Shown here: piece after piece, positions 21,620 to 32,721 of the stretch | Layout of the letters: every line of letters starts with the position of its first letter | Position numbering within the stretch: the first letter of the stretch is position 1 | NCBI RefSeq assembly: GCF_014633365.1 | Contig: NC_068352.1 | Span: 5,510,393-5,574,392, forward strand | DNA from: Diospyros lotus | Taxonomy: Eukaryota > Streptophyta > Magnoliopsida > Ericales > Ebenaceae | Direction: 5' to 3' | DNA length: 64,000 nucleotides | Notes under the pieces: generated by a model | The model's input: only the letters and a program-made list of their open reading frames with translations | What the model was told of the DNA's origin: nothing | Database searches by the model: none | Translations under genes and position numbers: made by a program

Positions 21620-23610
21620 TAGGATGAAGCAACTTAGGCCACCTCGGCTTGACACCTCTAGAACTCGAGACTAGTCAAGTCTTTTTCAAGTTGCTCGGCG
21701 ATGGAAAAAAACTCTTGTTGAAGGTTGTTCGCCTGGCTCATTCTTATTCTTCTCCTTACTAGGTAGCCTCAAGCTTAGACCATAGTTGGACAACCTCGAT
21801 GTTAGCTTCTGCCTTGGCCTTTCGATAGAGGTTCACCCCTACCCACAAGATCTTGATTATCTCATCATCCTCACGAGTTGGATGTCTTTGCTCAGTAGAG
21901 TCTCTTCAAGTGGATCACCTTTGTTAAGACTTTGTTGAGGCATTTAGTTAGCTTTCCAAAGCAAAGGAAAACCTGTGTGTTCTTTTTGGCCTAAAGGAAT
22001 GGTCAGATGTGAGTTCACAATGGTAAGGAATGGACTCCGACGATTGGTCTGTTGGGGGGTGGTTGACACTTGCAAGCACTCCGACGTTCCAGTAAATAAG
22101 ATAGTAAATGGACAAAGTATTAGTAGATTAGAGAAGAACATACCTTGACTTTGAAGAGAGCTGATTTATATAGAAGGATGAGAGGTCTTCCTGCATGCAT
22201 GCGTCGTGTGTTTGTAGGGTGATAAGACTGGACATCCAGTGTCGAAAAGGCTCCATACGATGGCATGGTGCTGACGAGACCCTCATTAATGTGGATGAAA
22301 TCCGCCATTAATGAGGATGGGATCTGTTATAAATGAGGATGGGATCTTGAGTGGGTGTGGGAGTATCCAACATACGGCTTCAATGATGTTGTTATAGGCT
22401 GGCGCAGGGGCTAGGATCGGGGCGTGGGCCAAGGGTTGAGACTGGGCCGCGGAAGTTAGATTGGGCAATGGGCTTGATTTAGACCAATACGGTCCACTGT
22501 GAAAAAGAAAAATAGTAAAAGAATGCAAACTTGGCATGATAAAATGGTAACCTCGAAGGAAATAAAGCAAAGTGCTTACCCTGGTAATGGCCTTGAACCT
22601 TAGGTCGTTTAGGCAATCTAATGTTAACTTAGCTGTAGTAGATTGGCCCATAGGAGTAGTGGTCTCGAGATCCAACTACCTTACTACATAGTTATTCTTG
22701 GGGGTGTCTTGTTCACAGATTGGCCATTTGAGATAGTTTAGTCTTTTGTTTGGTCCTTTACCCATTCCCATAAATGCTTGGGCCTTTTTTCTTTTATTAC
22801 GAGGTTCTAAGGAAAAAGGATGCCTTTGGACGCGTGGGCATGGAGTAGGCTACTTAGAGGAGCTGACTCAATCCCCTCATGCTGGGATTTCTTTTGATCG
22901 GCTTTGGTAGACGCCTTAGTGGTCGCCCCACCTTCAAAAAACCATGCCTCAATGAACATATAGTCTACCATCATAGGAAACTGAGCAAGTGTGTGTTAGA
23001 TTAATTGAAATAAAAGACAATTAAATGAGGAAAAGAAAGAAGGCGACTTAACAAAGGCCTTAGCTTCGAACATGATTGATGGGAAAGGTCGTTGTTGCAA
23101 AGAACGGTCACTCAAAGCTTTTGAGCACTTATGTGCTTGAGGCAAGCAAGCTCTCTCATGGTCAACCTCTCTTCCTCAAAACAATCTAATGGTCGAGGTG
23201 CTAATTTTCCCCTTCATCTCTAGAAGTATGGGAAGATGAACTAGCCCTCTTGAGGTTTAACAAAGAAAAATTGACTCTCCCACCTTTTAATCAAGAAATG
23301 AGTCTCATTTACAAATTACTAGCAAGCAATGGTGGTGAAAGAATATCAATCCACAAGTAGTAGCGTAAAATAGAGAGAGAAAAATCCAAGCAGTATAAGA
23401 AATCTGCTTAGCCACATAATAAATGTAAAAAAGAAGAAAAAATCCTCCACCCATTTGGAACCAATAGGGAAGAATTCATCTTGAGGAGATGGAACACCTT
23501 GGCAGCAACAAGGGGAATGGGGATGCGAAGGCCGACCTAGAAGGCATCCACAAAGATCACCAGGTTACCCTTAGGAGCTTTATAGGCTCAGCAAAATTTC
23601 AGATAAAAGT
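21620..23610 (-). pseudogene. Transposase_28-like ('putative gypsy-type transposon') remnant
   Basis: On the minus strand at about 23600-23400 a frame reads 'LRIPIPLVAAKVFHLLKMNSSLLVPNGWRI', spaced like the conserved line of the Transposase_28 / putative gypsy-type transposon family (LRxPxxPLxxxxLxxxxLxPxQLxPNxWR). Further left (about 21960-21620) minus-strand frames read a charged, coiled-coil-like segment ('NLYRKAKAEANIEVVQLWSKLEA'), as in the C-terminal half of such proteins. Stops and frame changes separate the parts. These proteins are extra ORFs of plant retrotransposons of unknown function. The assignment is by pattern only. Confidence 0.4.
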
Positions 23611-23616
23611 AGGAAT

Positions 23617-26334
23617 TGTTGGATCACCTTTGCTTGTATGGCACCACATACTCAAAAGCGAATTAGGTGTTTTAAAAAACTATTTTGAAGGATGTTTTTC
23701 TAAAAATAGTAGGTAAATGGAATGCCAGAAATTTTGTAAATGAAGTGCAATATAATGAAAAGTTTTGAGAAAATGTAAAAGTGTAAGGGACAAGAAGATT
23801 TTAGAGTGATTAGATTATCCCCAGCTTATATCACTTCTCTAGCTTTTCATTAGAGATTTTCAAATTTATTAAATCAAACCCGAATTGCAAACAACGGTCT
23901 TATACAACTGCTAGTTGTCCCGCTAGTCTTCTAGCACACTCATTGGGAAACAACAAAATACAAGATTGAAGAAAATGAGAGATGTAACTCTCTGTTGGGT
24001 TAGCAAAAGCAATGGCACCACACACTCAAGAGGGAAGGTAAATTGGGTATTTTAAAAAAAATACATGAAATATGAAAATCTTTACTTAAAATAAGGTTTT
24101 CAAAAAAATGTAAAATGACAAATGCAAGGCTTGAAAGATATACAACAAGAATGAAAAATGACACGAGATTTATAATGGTTTAACTCAACCAGTCTACTAG
24201 CTTAGCTTTCCACTAAGGATTTCCAAATCTAGTAAAATCTCATACTTTATCAAGTAATCCTTCTAGCATAAACCGTTAGGAAATGCAAACCTTATACCAA
24301 AACCAGGTAGGCCCTCTAGCTCACAAGCTAGGCAATACGACAGTAACTTACAATCAATGGAGAATTTAAAAGATAGCTCACTTAGTTATAATGATCTCAA
24401 ATAAAAATACAAAGGTTAAAACAGATATTACAAATGATATCTATAGCCTTTTGAGAGGAAAATGAAAATACAAGCACTTGTGAGAAGATAAATAACTTTT
24501 GTAAGCTCAAATCAATTCATTCCTATCCATTAGTCTTCTCCAATGCATAATTGGGCTGTATTTATAGGCTTCTCTAAAGCTTAAAGAAAACTAGCCATCA
24601 GAATGTCAATGAAGGAAATGGTCGATAGTTTTCTTCAGTAATTTAGGGCATATTTGGTTTTTAAGCAAACGGTTGACTTTTTTACAAAAGAGGTTGACTT
24701 CTTTAACAAATGGTCGATAATTTGAAAGAAATGGTCGACAATTTTGAAAAGAAATTTGACACTATACAGACATGGTTGATTGAAAATGAAATAAAATCAA
24801 AACAATAGAGAACATGATATTTGTTTGTCGATAGCTTAGGAGACTGTCGATTGTTTTTGCTGAAAGGCTTAAAACAATCGATAATTTGAGGAAACTGATT
24901 CATAGTTTTCCCTTGTTCCAACAGCCCAAAAGTAAAAGCACAAAATGGTCGATAGTTATACTAACATGGTTAACAGTTTTAGCTTCAAATAGAGTATTCA
25001 TGATCAGGAAAATATTTTGACACTTTTAACACATTTAATATCAAAATAAATACCAAAAATTGATTTCAAAATAAATATAGAGGATTTTTTATACATTGAA
25101 AGCATATATATCATTTGGCATTGATTGGATTAATTATTTTCAATTTTCAAAGATGAAATGTAATTCATTAAAGTTTTCAAAACATATAAAGTTTATCAAA
25201 TGCTAAGCATATAAATTTTTTTTTATCAACAAAATATTATGAAAGGCAAAACAACACTCTAAACAACAAAACTCTCTTAAATTTCAACTACTACAAGGCT
25301 GGAAGTAGAATTTATAAAGAATAAACCAAGCCTTGTGAAATCAAGAAAATCGGTGTAAATAGTGTAAGCTTAATGAAACGACAAATTTTTTACAACTAAA
25401 CGGTTCAACACATTTTCTTCTTAAGTCTCCTAATCTCTCTTCACTTTTAAGCTTCAAACATCCGGGCATATATAACTTTTGACCTCTTTTCATTTAATCT
25501 AGTCATTGGAGGTTAAACTTGCAAGTTTTCGACTATAGAAAACTAGTTGTTAGTAAATTTCTCGACATAAATGATCGATAGTTTAAGAATGCAATCGACA
25601 GTTTATTTCAAAATATTAAAAAACTAGTTAATAGTTTTTCCAAAAATAAAAATCAATCAATTGTTTAAACTTGAAAATTGATTCAGAATGTACACATTAA
25701 ATTGGTCAAATTGTTTTAAGAACCAGTTGACAATTTTGAAGAACCAGTTGACAATTTCAAATAAGAAGCCTAAAGTTTAGTAAATTAGTCGATAGTTACG
25801 AAGTATGGATCCACAATTTTTCACTAGATTCAATGTTTAATTGATTTTTCTTACATTTTCAATCTACTTTATTTATCTTTTTAAAACTTTAACAATATTT
25901 TCAAATCCACAAGATTTTGTTGATTTAAAGGACGAGTTCAAATCAATTTTCAAGAATTGTTTAAGATCAAAACATTAAGGTCCAAGACACTTATTTCAAC
26001 ATGTCCAAATTTAAAACCTAAAAGTCCAATATCTTCAACAAATAAAATGTGTTTAAGTTATACACGGTCAAAACATCATTAAAATAAAGTCAAGAATGGA
26101 TTCAATGATTACTTGATATTTCTTCCATTTTCAAGTTACTTTCTTTGTCTTTTTAGAGTTTGATTATATTTTTAAATCCACGAGACTTAAAGACAATTTT
26201 AGAGCATTTTCAAGAGCTATTTAAAGTGGTTTCAGTTTAAAACCTTGACGACCAAAACATTTACTTAAACAACACTAACCAAATTTTTATGTAATGGTAG
26301 TCATTATCAAAACCACATTAAAATCAAACCAACA
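23617..26334 (-). mobile_element. SIRE-like LTR split by a nested LTR
   Basis: The outer LTR starts TGTTGGATCACC and ends AAATCAAACCAACA. It shows the family line 'GCACCACATACTCAAAAG' near its start and an array of GATCGATAG / CAGTTGACAATTT motifs at about 25510-25800. The block 23993-25256 is a second, inserted LTR. Net length without the insert is about 1450 bp. Flanks (GGAAT and AGTTT) do not match, so it may be one LTR of a larger minus element or a solo LTR with a lost duplication. Confidence 0.6.
23993..25256 (-). mobile_element. Nested solo LTR, SIRE-like
   Basis: A 1264-bp block begins TGTTGGGTTAGC and ends GCAAAACAACA. Its length is close to the 1268-bp copy at 18438, and its right terminus matches the plus-strand LTR start at 61302 read in reverse. 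Flanks are CTCTC (23988-23992) and CTCTA (25257-25261), a 5-bp duplication with one mismatch. It carries the same 'AGGCCCTCTAGCTCACAAGCTAGG' type line and a GGTCGATAG array at about 24610-24980. It lies within another LTR of the same family. Confidence 0.7.
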
Positions 26335-27008
26335 AGTTTAGTCTTCCTCATCAAGTTTGTACAGTCCCATGAAAGCCTTATTTATCTCCCTGCCCAAGTG
26401 AATAACTTCCATAGTTAGAGGCCACTTGAGTTTGAGCCAGAGCTATTTGAACTCTCTCTCTCTCCACCTTAGAAGACATCAATAACCCTCATGGAAAAGA
26501 TATTAGATGGGTTCTTGGATGGAAAAACTCAAGCTTGATGAAGGATTCAATCTCTAACTCAAGCTCGCCCCATATCTCGACCTCAAGCTTGCCCACTACT
26601 TAAGTTCATCCTTTTTATATCTATAGACTTGGATGAAGAAGACATACCTAATTTGATAGAGAAAGAAAAAGGAAATTGAAAACTTTGATGTTGGAAGATA
26701 GGAGAACGGAATGACATGTGTGGGGTAGGATGGGGCCATCCCTTTTTATATAAGCCTCGAGGTGTAAGTTACTTTTAGGAGTATGCACCCAAGAGGAGGG
26801 TGAATTGAGTTTTTTTTTTTTTTTAAATTTTGCTAATATTGAAGTTTATGTAAAAAAATTGATTTTGAATAATTATCTTTTCGAATGAGAATTATTGTCG
26901 AGAATAAAGATCAACAACAAAAGAAAATTTAGATTACAAAATTCATATTTCATTACAAAACATTTATGCTTGAAGATGTAAAACATAAGCATTAAGACAT
27001 GATATGAA

Positions 27009-28831
27009 TGTTAGTGATGTGCCCTAATGCTAGATTTAGATGATGTCTGGCGGGCTTGTAATAAACTAAATTTTATATATGTTGGTATATAATTAATAAA
27101 AAGGCAAGTTTATCATCATTCATAGACTCTCCAGTTTGTTATATGAATGAGTTCATGGATCTTCTATATTGAGAGTCTTATTCTTAAGGTATTAAAACTA
27201 TGTGACGAGATCCTCTGGTGACAGAATTTCTTAAATGATTCCTAGTCCTTAAATTAATCGGATGGGGACTCTGATTAGTCGAGTATGGACTGACACGATA
27301 TTTACTACTTTGATTAGTATGAGTTACTGATGGTAAGGGTGGTGAGTCACAGACTATATGACATGAGGATGTCTCTAGTAAGCTTGTGAGTGATTGTTGG
27401 AGAACAACGCACTGAATATGACATTGAGAACTAATCACATGGCATTGTGGATAATGATCATGTCGTCTAGTTACAATTGTGTATTGGTTTTTAAACTTGA
27501 ATTGACACAGTTATCTTTTGTATTGGTGTGTGAAATTTGCTAATGCGCCGAATCATCTAATTGTGAAGTGGAGAGGTTCATCTATATGGTTCCATATTAC
27601 TAGTACATGGAGGTAAGTGTTCAGGGATAGGATCTGTCACTCTCATCATTACTGATGAGGTGAACGTCTGATGTGATTTACTGTTAGTGTGACGAAAAAT
27701 TCCTTGACTAAGGCAATATGATTAATTAGGAAAGTGTTTCATAAGGTGTTATCTAGTCACGCTGATAAGATCAGACACATAGTTACTGAGTTTATCATAC
27801 CATGACTCTCATTCAGTCAGGACTTTAGGTGATAGAAGGATTATAATACACAATAATCGTCAACTATAATAGGCTCACTTTAAGTTACACTTCATTTCTT
27901 TTTATATTGTCCTAGACCACTGCTAGGCACTTCCTAGGACCTTTCAAATTGTCACCAGAATATGGAAAGATTCCTGTGATGGGTCGAGGTGTTTTGGCCA
28001 GTACCAAATGAGTTTTGGGGCTATCTGTTTGCTGGTGAGTAGTGAACCTAGAAAGTCACACACTATATAGTTTAGCAATTGGTATCGACATTGTGGGTCT
28101 ATTGTGTTTTGAACATCATTAACAGTTAATGATATGATTTTGGCTATTTAATTAAGTGTTAATGACGGTGGTTCGTTAATAGTTAATGAGCCAATTGCAT
28201 CTGGTTTCGACTGCTTCATTCAAATAGTTGATTATCGCATGAGTTGACACCCTAAGACTATCAGTTGACTCCCAACGGTGGCACTTGACTCCCCTAAAGC
28301 TATAGTCGACTCTCAGTGTCGCCTCAACCAAAATTAGTGCCTTCCATGTGGCGCGAAATTAAGGAGTACGGGTGGTAATTGGAGGCTGAATTTTGGGAAA
28401 GAGACGTAGAGCTTCCTTGGCTTGTTCATTTGTTCTTCTTCTGCTTCTACTTCTAATTAAATTACAACAACACAATATTATGCATGGAAAATTTTGAAGA
28501 GTCCAATGAGACACACAGGTGTCGGTGAATAGAAGCCCCCCAGGCTAGCATGAGACGAGGGTTACGTAGCAGTATTGGGTAGCTGGCTAGGAGTAAACAG
28601 ACTACGCCCACCACAAATTGAGATGGATTCGGTCTTAGTATACAAACAGTTTTTGTACTCATCCTGACACCAGACTACAAATATGTCATTTATTGTATTT
28701 CATATGGTGAAATATCGTGTTGCATAAATATCCAAGTTATATATGGTATGTGTATTTATGTATTTCGCTACACATCTCTAATGTATAAATTTTTTTAAAT
28801 TTACTTGCATCACCATACGTGTATTCTAACA
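27009..28831 (+). mobile_element. Solo LTR, copia-type, 1.82 kb
   Basis: Starts TGTTAGTGATGTGCCCTAAT and ends TATTCTAACA, with inverted termini TGTTAG/CTAACA. It is flanked by a perfect duplication ATGAA (27004-27008 and 28832-28836). The opening resembles LTRs of Angela/Tork-type plant copia elements. A related fragment lies at 16290-17115 and another, inverted, at 53800-54881. No internal domain or primer-binding site follows, so it is a solo LTR. It splits a SIRE-like LTR and is therefore younger than it. Confidence 0.88.
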
Positions 28832-29029
28832 ATGAAAATATCCAACAAGTGAAAATCAAACACAAAGAGAAATGAGAAGTAAACTCAAGATAGAGCATTT
28901 ATAGCGTTCAGTTAAAATGCTTACGTCCACTACCTTGATTCCTCATCAAGGCTTTTAAACACTACACTAAAATAGATAGATTTTTAAAGTATCAACTACA
29001 ATCCATACATAGCCTTTATAGGCTCAGTT

Positions 29030-29175
29030 AGAACCTCAATTTTTATAAACTAAATTGAAACCTCAACTTTAAAGGATAAATTGGAACCTCAACTTTTCAA
29101 GACTAAGTTGGAACCTTCACTTTTACAAGTTCAGCAGTAATCTCTACTTTTTAAGGAGAAAGCAACAACCTTACA
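29030..29175. repeat. Short tandem repeat, about 32-bp units
   Basis: About five degenerate units with core 'GGAACCTCAACTTTT..AAGACTAAATT' run head to tail inside the SIRE-like LTR. No coding role. Confidence 0.6.
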
Positions 29176-30840
29176 AATCTTTTATGAGAGCACGTTGAAC
29201 CTTTACAAATACTTATTGAAAGAGAAGTCGCAAATAAGCTCACAATAAGATAACCCTCAAATGATAATATACAAAGCTGCGCGAAACCATGGTTTTCTGC
29301 CTGTTATCTTTGAAAAGGCCAACCCACACAGCTTTTGGGTCTTGCATACCTTGGCCCCTTTAGAGATTGCAGCTTGAGATCTGGGAGATAAAAGATCATT
29401 AACAATATGTCATTCTTCCCCAGTGTCTGCGAGACACTTGGAGAATGTAGAGAATAGACGTACAAGCTCTCCACTCTCTTGAATTATACTGGTGTTGAAG
29501 GATAACCGTGAAGCATAACTAGATGAAGACTTGAGCAGAAAGTATATAAAGTTAAAAAATGAATGCTCAAGTGGTCATTGACCTTTTGATAGGCAACTAT
29601 TTTTGCTTAGGATAGTTGGGAATTAGCAGCATGATCTTGTGCAGCTTGTGGCCTTTTATAAAAGCTTTGAGGAACTTGAATGTCTATTGCTCGCATATTT
29701 CAACACCTTCTTTGATTTGACTGATAATAGTCAAATTAGTTATACAAAATATGCATTTATTCAAGAAGAAAGCATTTTGCATAACATATAAACATATTTT
29801 TCTTTCTATTAAAAGAAATAGGAATCAGACCACATAAAATAAAGAAAGAAAGTTGTCGAAATTGTCTTCTCAAGTTGCTTTATGTAATGGCTATATTTTT
29901 CAATTTTGTCACACAAATACTCATGTGAAAAATAATGATAATCGATTGAACTCGACAAAATATTCAAATTGTCTAAATGATAATAGATTGGGTGCAAGCT
30001 TCACTCGATTGTAGGAATACTCAGTTGATTACTTTTTAAACTACAGAGACCAAATCTCTATCCAAGCTAATTCACTTAACTAGGTTATATTACATACTTA
30101 ATTGAATGAATAACACTTTTCAAACACTAGGTAGCTCTTAATCAAATAGCAAATATGCTTTAGAAGGAACACTCGATTGAACAATTTTTGGTATTTAATT
30201 AGACATGTTATCACTCGGGTATAAAATACCTAATAGTTGATTGGTAAAAGAGATGTAGAGACCTACTCTCTGTTCTATGTTCTTTTCAATGTATTCGACT
30301 ATGATATTTAACCTACTCGACTGAATATATCAAGATACTTGATTTGATATCTATTTCAGTCGATTGCTGTCTTAGTTTAACAACTAGTTAATCTAATACT
30401 CGGTTGGATAAATTTGTTATTTGATAGATGATGGAAGCACATAAGCTTGATATTTTAGCACATTGTTTCCAATCGATTGGGGAATATGATTCACTCAATT
30501 GCTGCCTTAAATATTCGAATATATTTTTCATCACTCGATTGTAACGTTTCAGTAAGATATTTCAGATTAACAAGCTAAAACTTGATTAAGCCTTATCAAG
30601 CTTATTTGGATACTGAATTACATAGTAAGCCCAAATATTTGACTACTCGATCACTAGCACAAATTCACTCAAGTGGTGGTTTGAAAGACGGTTAAAATTA
30701 TCCTTTACATTGCATTCACTCGAATACTTAGAAAGCTCCCACTCGAGTAGATTTGAAATCCCTTGAATTATGCATAAGGGTTCACTTGATTATTAATTAA
30801 AGTTCTATATTAATATTTTATCAACATCATCATCAAAATA

Positions 30841-31820
30841 TAATTAATATATTAACTCAATATGAGAGAAGGCTAGCTAGCGCTTCTTCCTTTAACACTA
30901 ATGAGATGGCACCCTTTTATTCATCATTTTTCAAAAACAAAAAGGGTAAGAATAGATCCCTTTCCTTTTATTGGAGTACTAATGGCTCAACCTAACATTA
31001 AATACTAAGGAAGGATGGGTAAAAGTTGGGAAACCCATCTTCAACCTAAAACATGGGGGTAGGAACTAAAAAGCTTTAACCTTAATCCTGATAAAAATTA
31101 TCTACACTACTCCCTAGTCAAACTCAAATTACTTAGGCCAAAGAGGGGAAGCAAGTGGTGAAGGGCACTATTACAATGCCCAAAATAATCTAACCTTGAA
31201 AGTTGAGCTGCAAGACATATATAGTAGACCTCAGTAAAAGTTTGACCTAGCTTTAAGCCCTACAGTAGTGAGCCCAAGGGTGCACCCAAGTTAGGCCTAA
31301 CGCTCAATGAGGGGCCCATAACTGGTCCACCCAACCCATTTGACAGATCCTATCTCAACCATTCATATGATCTCATCGTGACTATCCTCTTAGTATGAAC
31401 CACTTATATAAAAGTAAAACATTTAATAGATGAGGTACGATATTTATTATATTATTATTAATTTTAATGTTGAAAGATCTATCGAGAGATGACTTGTGAT
31501 CTCTTTTCTAATAAGAAAAGCCAATTTAAGATGCCTCAAGCTCAAAATCTATTAGGATAATCCCAAATTTGAAGAGTACAAAAGGGACACAAGCCAATCA
31601 TGGACCATGTGGTGATTGGTCCTCTTACCATCGCAAATTCTCAAGTTAGATTTTTCACATAGCACTTTTATATTAGTGTATTTATTATGTGTTTAATTAA
31701 TATAAATATATAATAAATTAGCAAAATATCACACTAAATGTTACTAGTATTTTTGTTATTATAATAATAACAAAAAATTTACAATAATTCTAAATAAAAT
31801 ATTAATTAAATAATAATAAA
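30841..31820. other. Intergenic upstream of the DEK gene, no gene seen
   Basis: Non-repetitive-looking sequence with stops in all frames. It includes an AT-rich run at 31680-31820. No motif I can name. Confidence 0.5.
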
Positions 31821-32721
31821 ATATTACACACTTATCCAAACACGACGACTTACTGTTGCCATAATCCCAAATTCAAATTCTATCTGAACGTGTAATTCCC
31901 GTTCAATCTGACCCCAATGGTCCTTAGTGTGGGCCCCACCGCACGACTTATGAAACAGAAGACTTTGAACGAGCATGAAATCTCCACCATTAAATGACAA
32001 CGAGAAGCCGTGGAGGATCGATCTCAGCCGTCGCCGATACTTCCAGTTTTGCCCATCTGACAACATTCGTCCGACGTGGCATTTAACTGGTTTTAAAATC
32101 CGCATTTGAAGTCCGTAATACGAATACAGTTCCCCCGTTAAGAAAGAGAAAAAAAAGGCAGAAGCAGAGAGAGAGAGAGAGAGAGAGAGAGAAGCTGCGA
32201 AGCAGAGAATAGTAGACTGCACTCAAAGTCTCTCCGTGAGTTCCGAATTGCCGATTCATGCATTTCTATTACTTCACAATTTGTGTTTTTTCTTTGAATT
32301 CGTTGCTTTGGAGGTTAAATACTGAACCATATATATCTTTGTAGCTTAGGGTTTTGACATATTCCTTCCTTAATATGGCATTTCTGGTTGAAATTCTTCA
32401 ATTTTTTCACGGTTTAATAGTTGTTGACTTGGTTTAGTTTGGATGTGTTAGAGCTTTGTAGTCCTTTTCTATGTTTGTTTCCTCTCAATTTTGAGGGTTA
32501 AAAGGTCTTATACTGAGAGCCATTTACAACTTTTGGCTTGCCAATTTTGCTGTTTGGGGTTTTCCCTTTCCCCTTTCTTCTTCTTATTCATTATTATTAT
32601 TATTTTTTTTTTGTAAACTAAAAGGTGTTAAATTTTTTTAGAGTTTGTTGATTGCCTAAGGTTATGCTTCTAGGTTGCTTGATTGCTCTGTGTCTGGGTG
32701 TTAATTTGAATGTGATCAACC
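31821..32721 (+). promoter_or_regulatory. Promoter and 5' untranslated region of the DEK gene
   Basis: Non-coding region directly upstream of the start codon. A (GA)n tract of about 27 bp at 32166-32192 is typical of plant 5' leaders. A plausible leader intron runs from the donor-like CCGTGAGTT (about 32235) to the acceptor TTATGCTTCTAG ending at 32672. That would remove the upstream ATG at 32663; this is inference. The start ATG has good context (CAACCATGG). I could not fix the transcription start or a TATA box. The 132-codon minus-strand ORF here is probably chance. Confidence 0.5.

Larger units (their letters stand above)
26775..30840 (-). mobile_element. SIRE-like LTR split by a copia-type solo LTR
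   Basis: The left part has the family line GCACCCAAGAGGAGGGTGAA at about 26788. After the inserted LTR (27009-28831), the right part continues with 'GCATTTATAGCGTTC', a CCTCAACTTT-unit array (29030-29170), a CTCGATTG motif array (29940-30790) and a terminus 'CATCATCATCAAAATATAA' that matches the reverse of the LTR start at 59732. Net length is about 2.2 kb, longer than the other copies. The ends are diverged, so boundaries are approximate. Confidence 0.55.

Noticed and set aside
31824..32222. 132-codon minus-strand ORF upstream of the DEK gene
   Set aside because: It begins inside the (GA)n tract, whose complement yields a Ser-Leu repeat that mimics a signal peptide. No family resemblance, and it overlaps the likely DEK promoter and leader.
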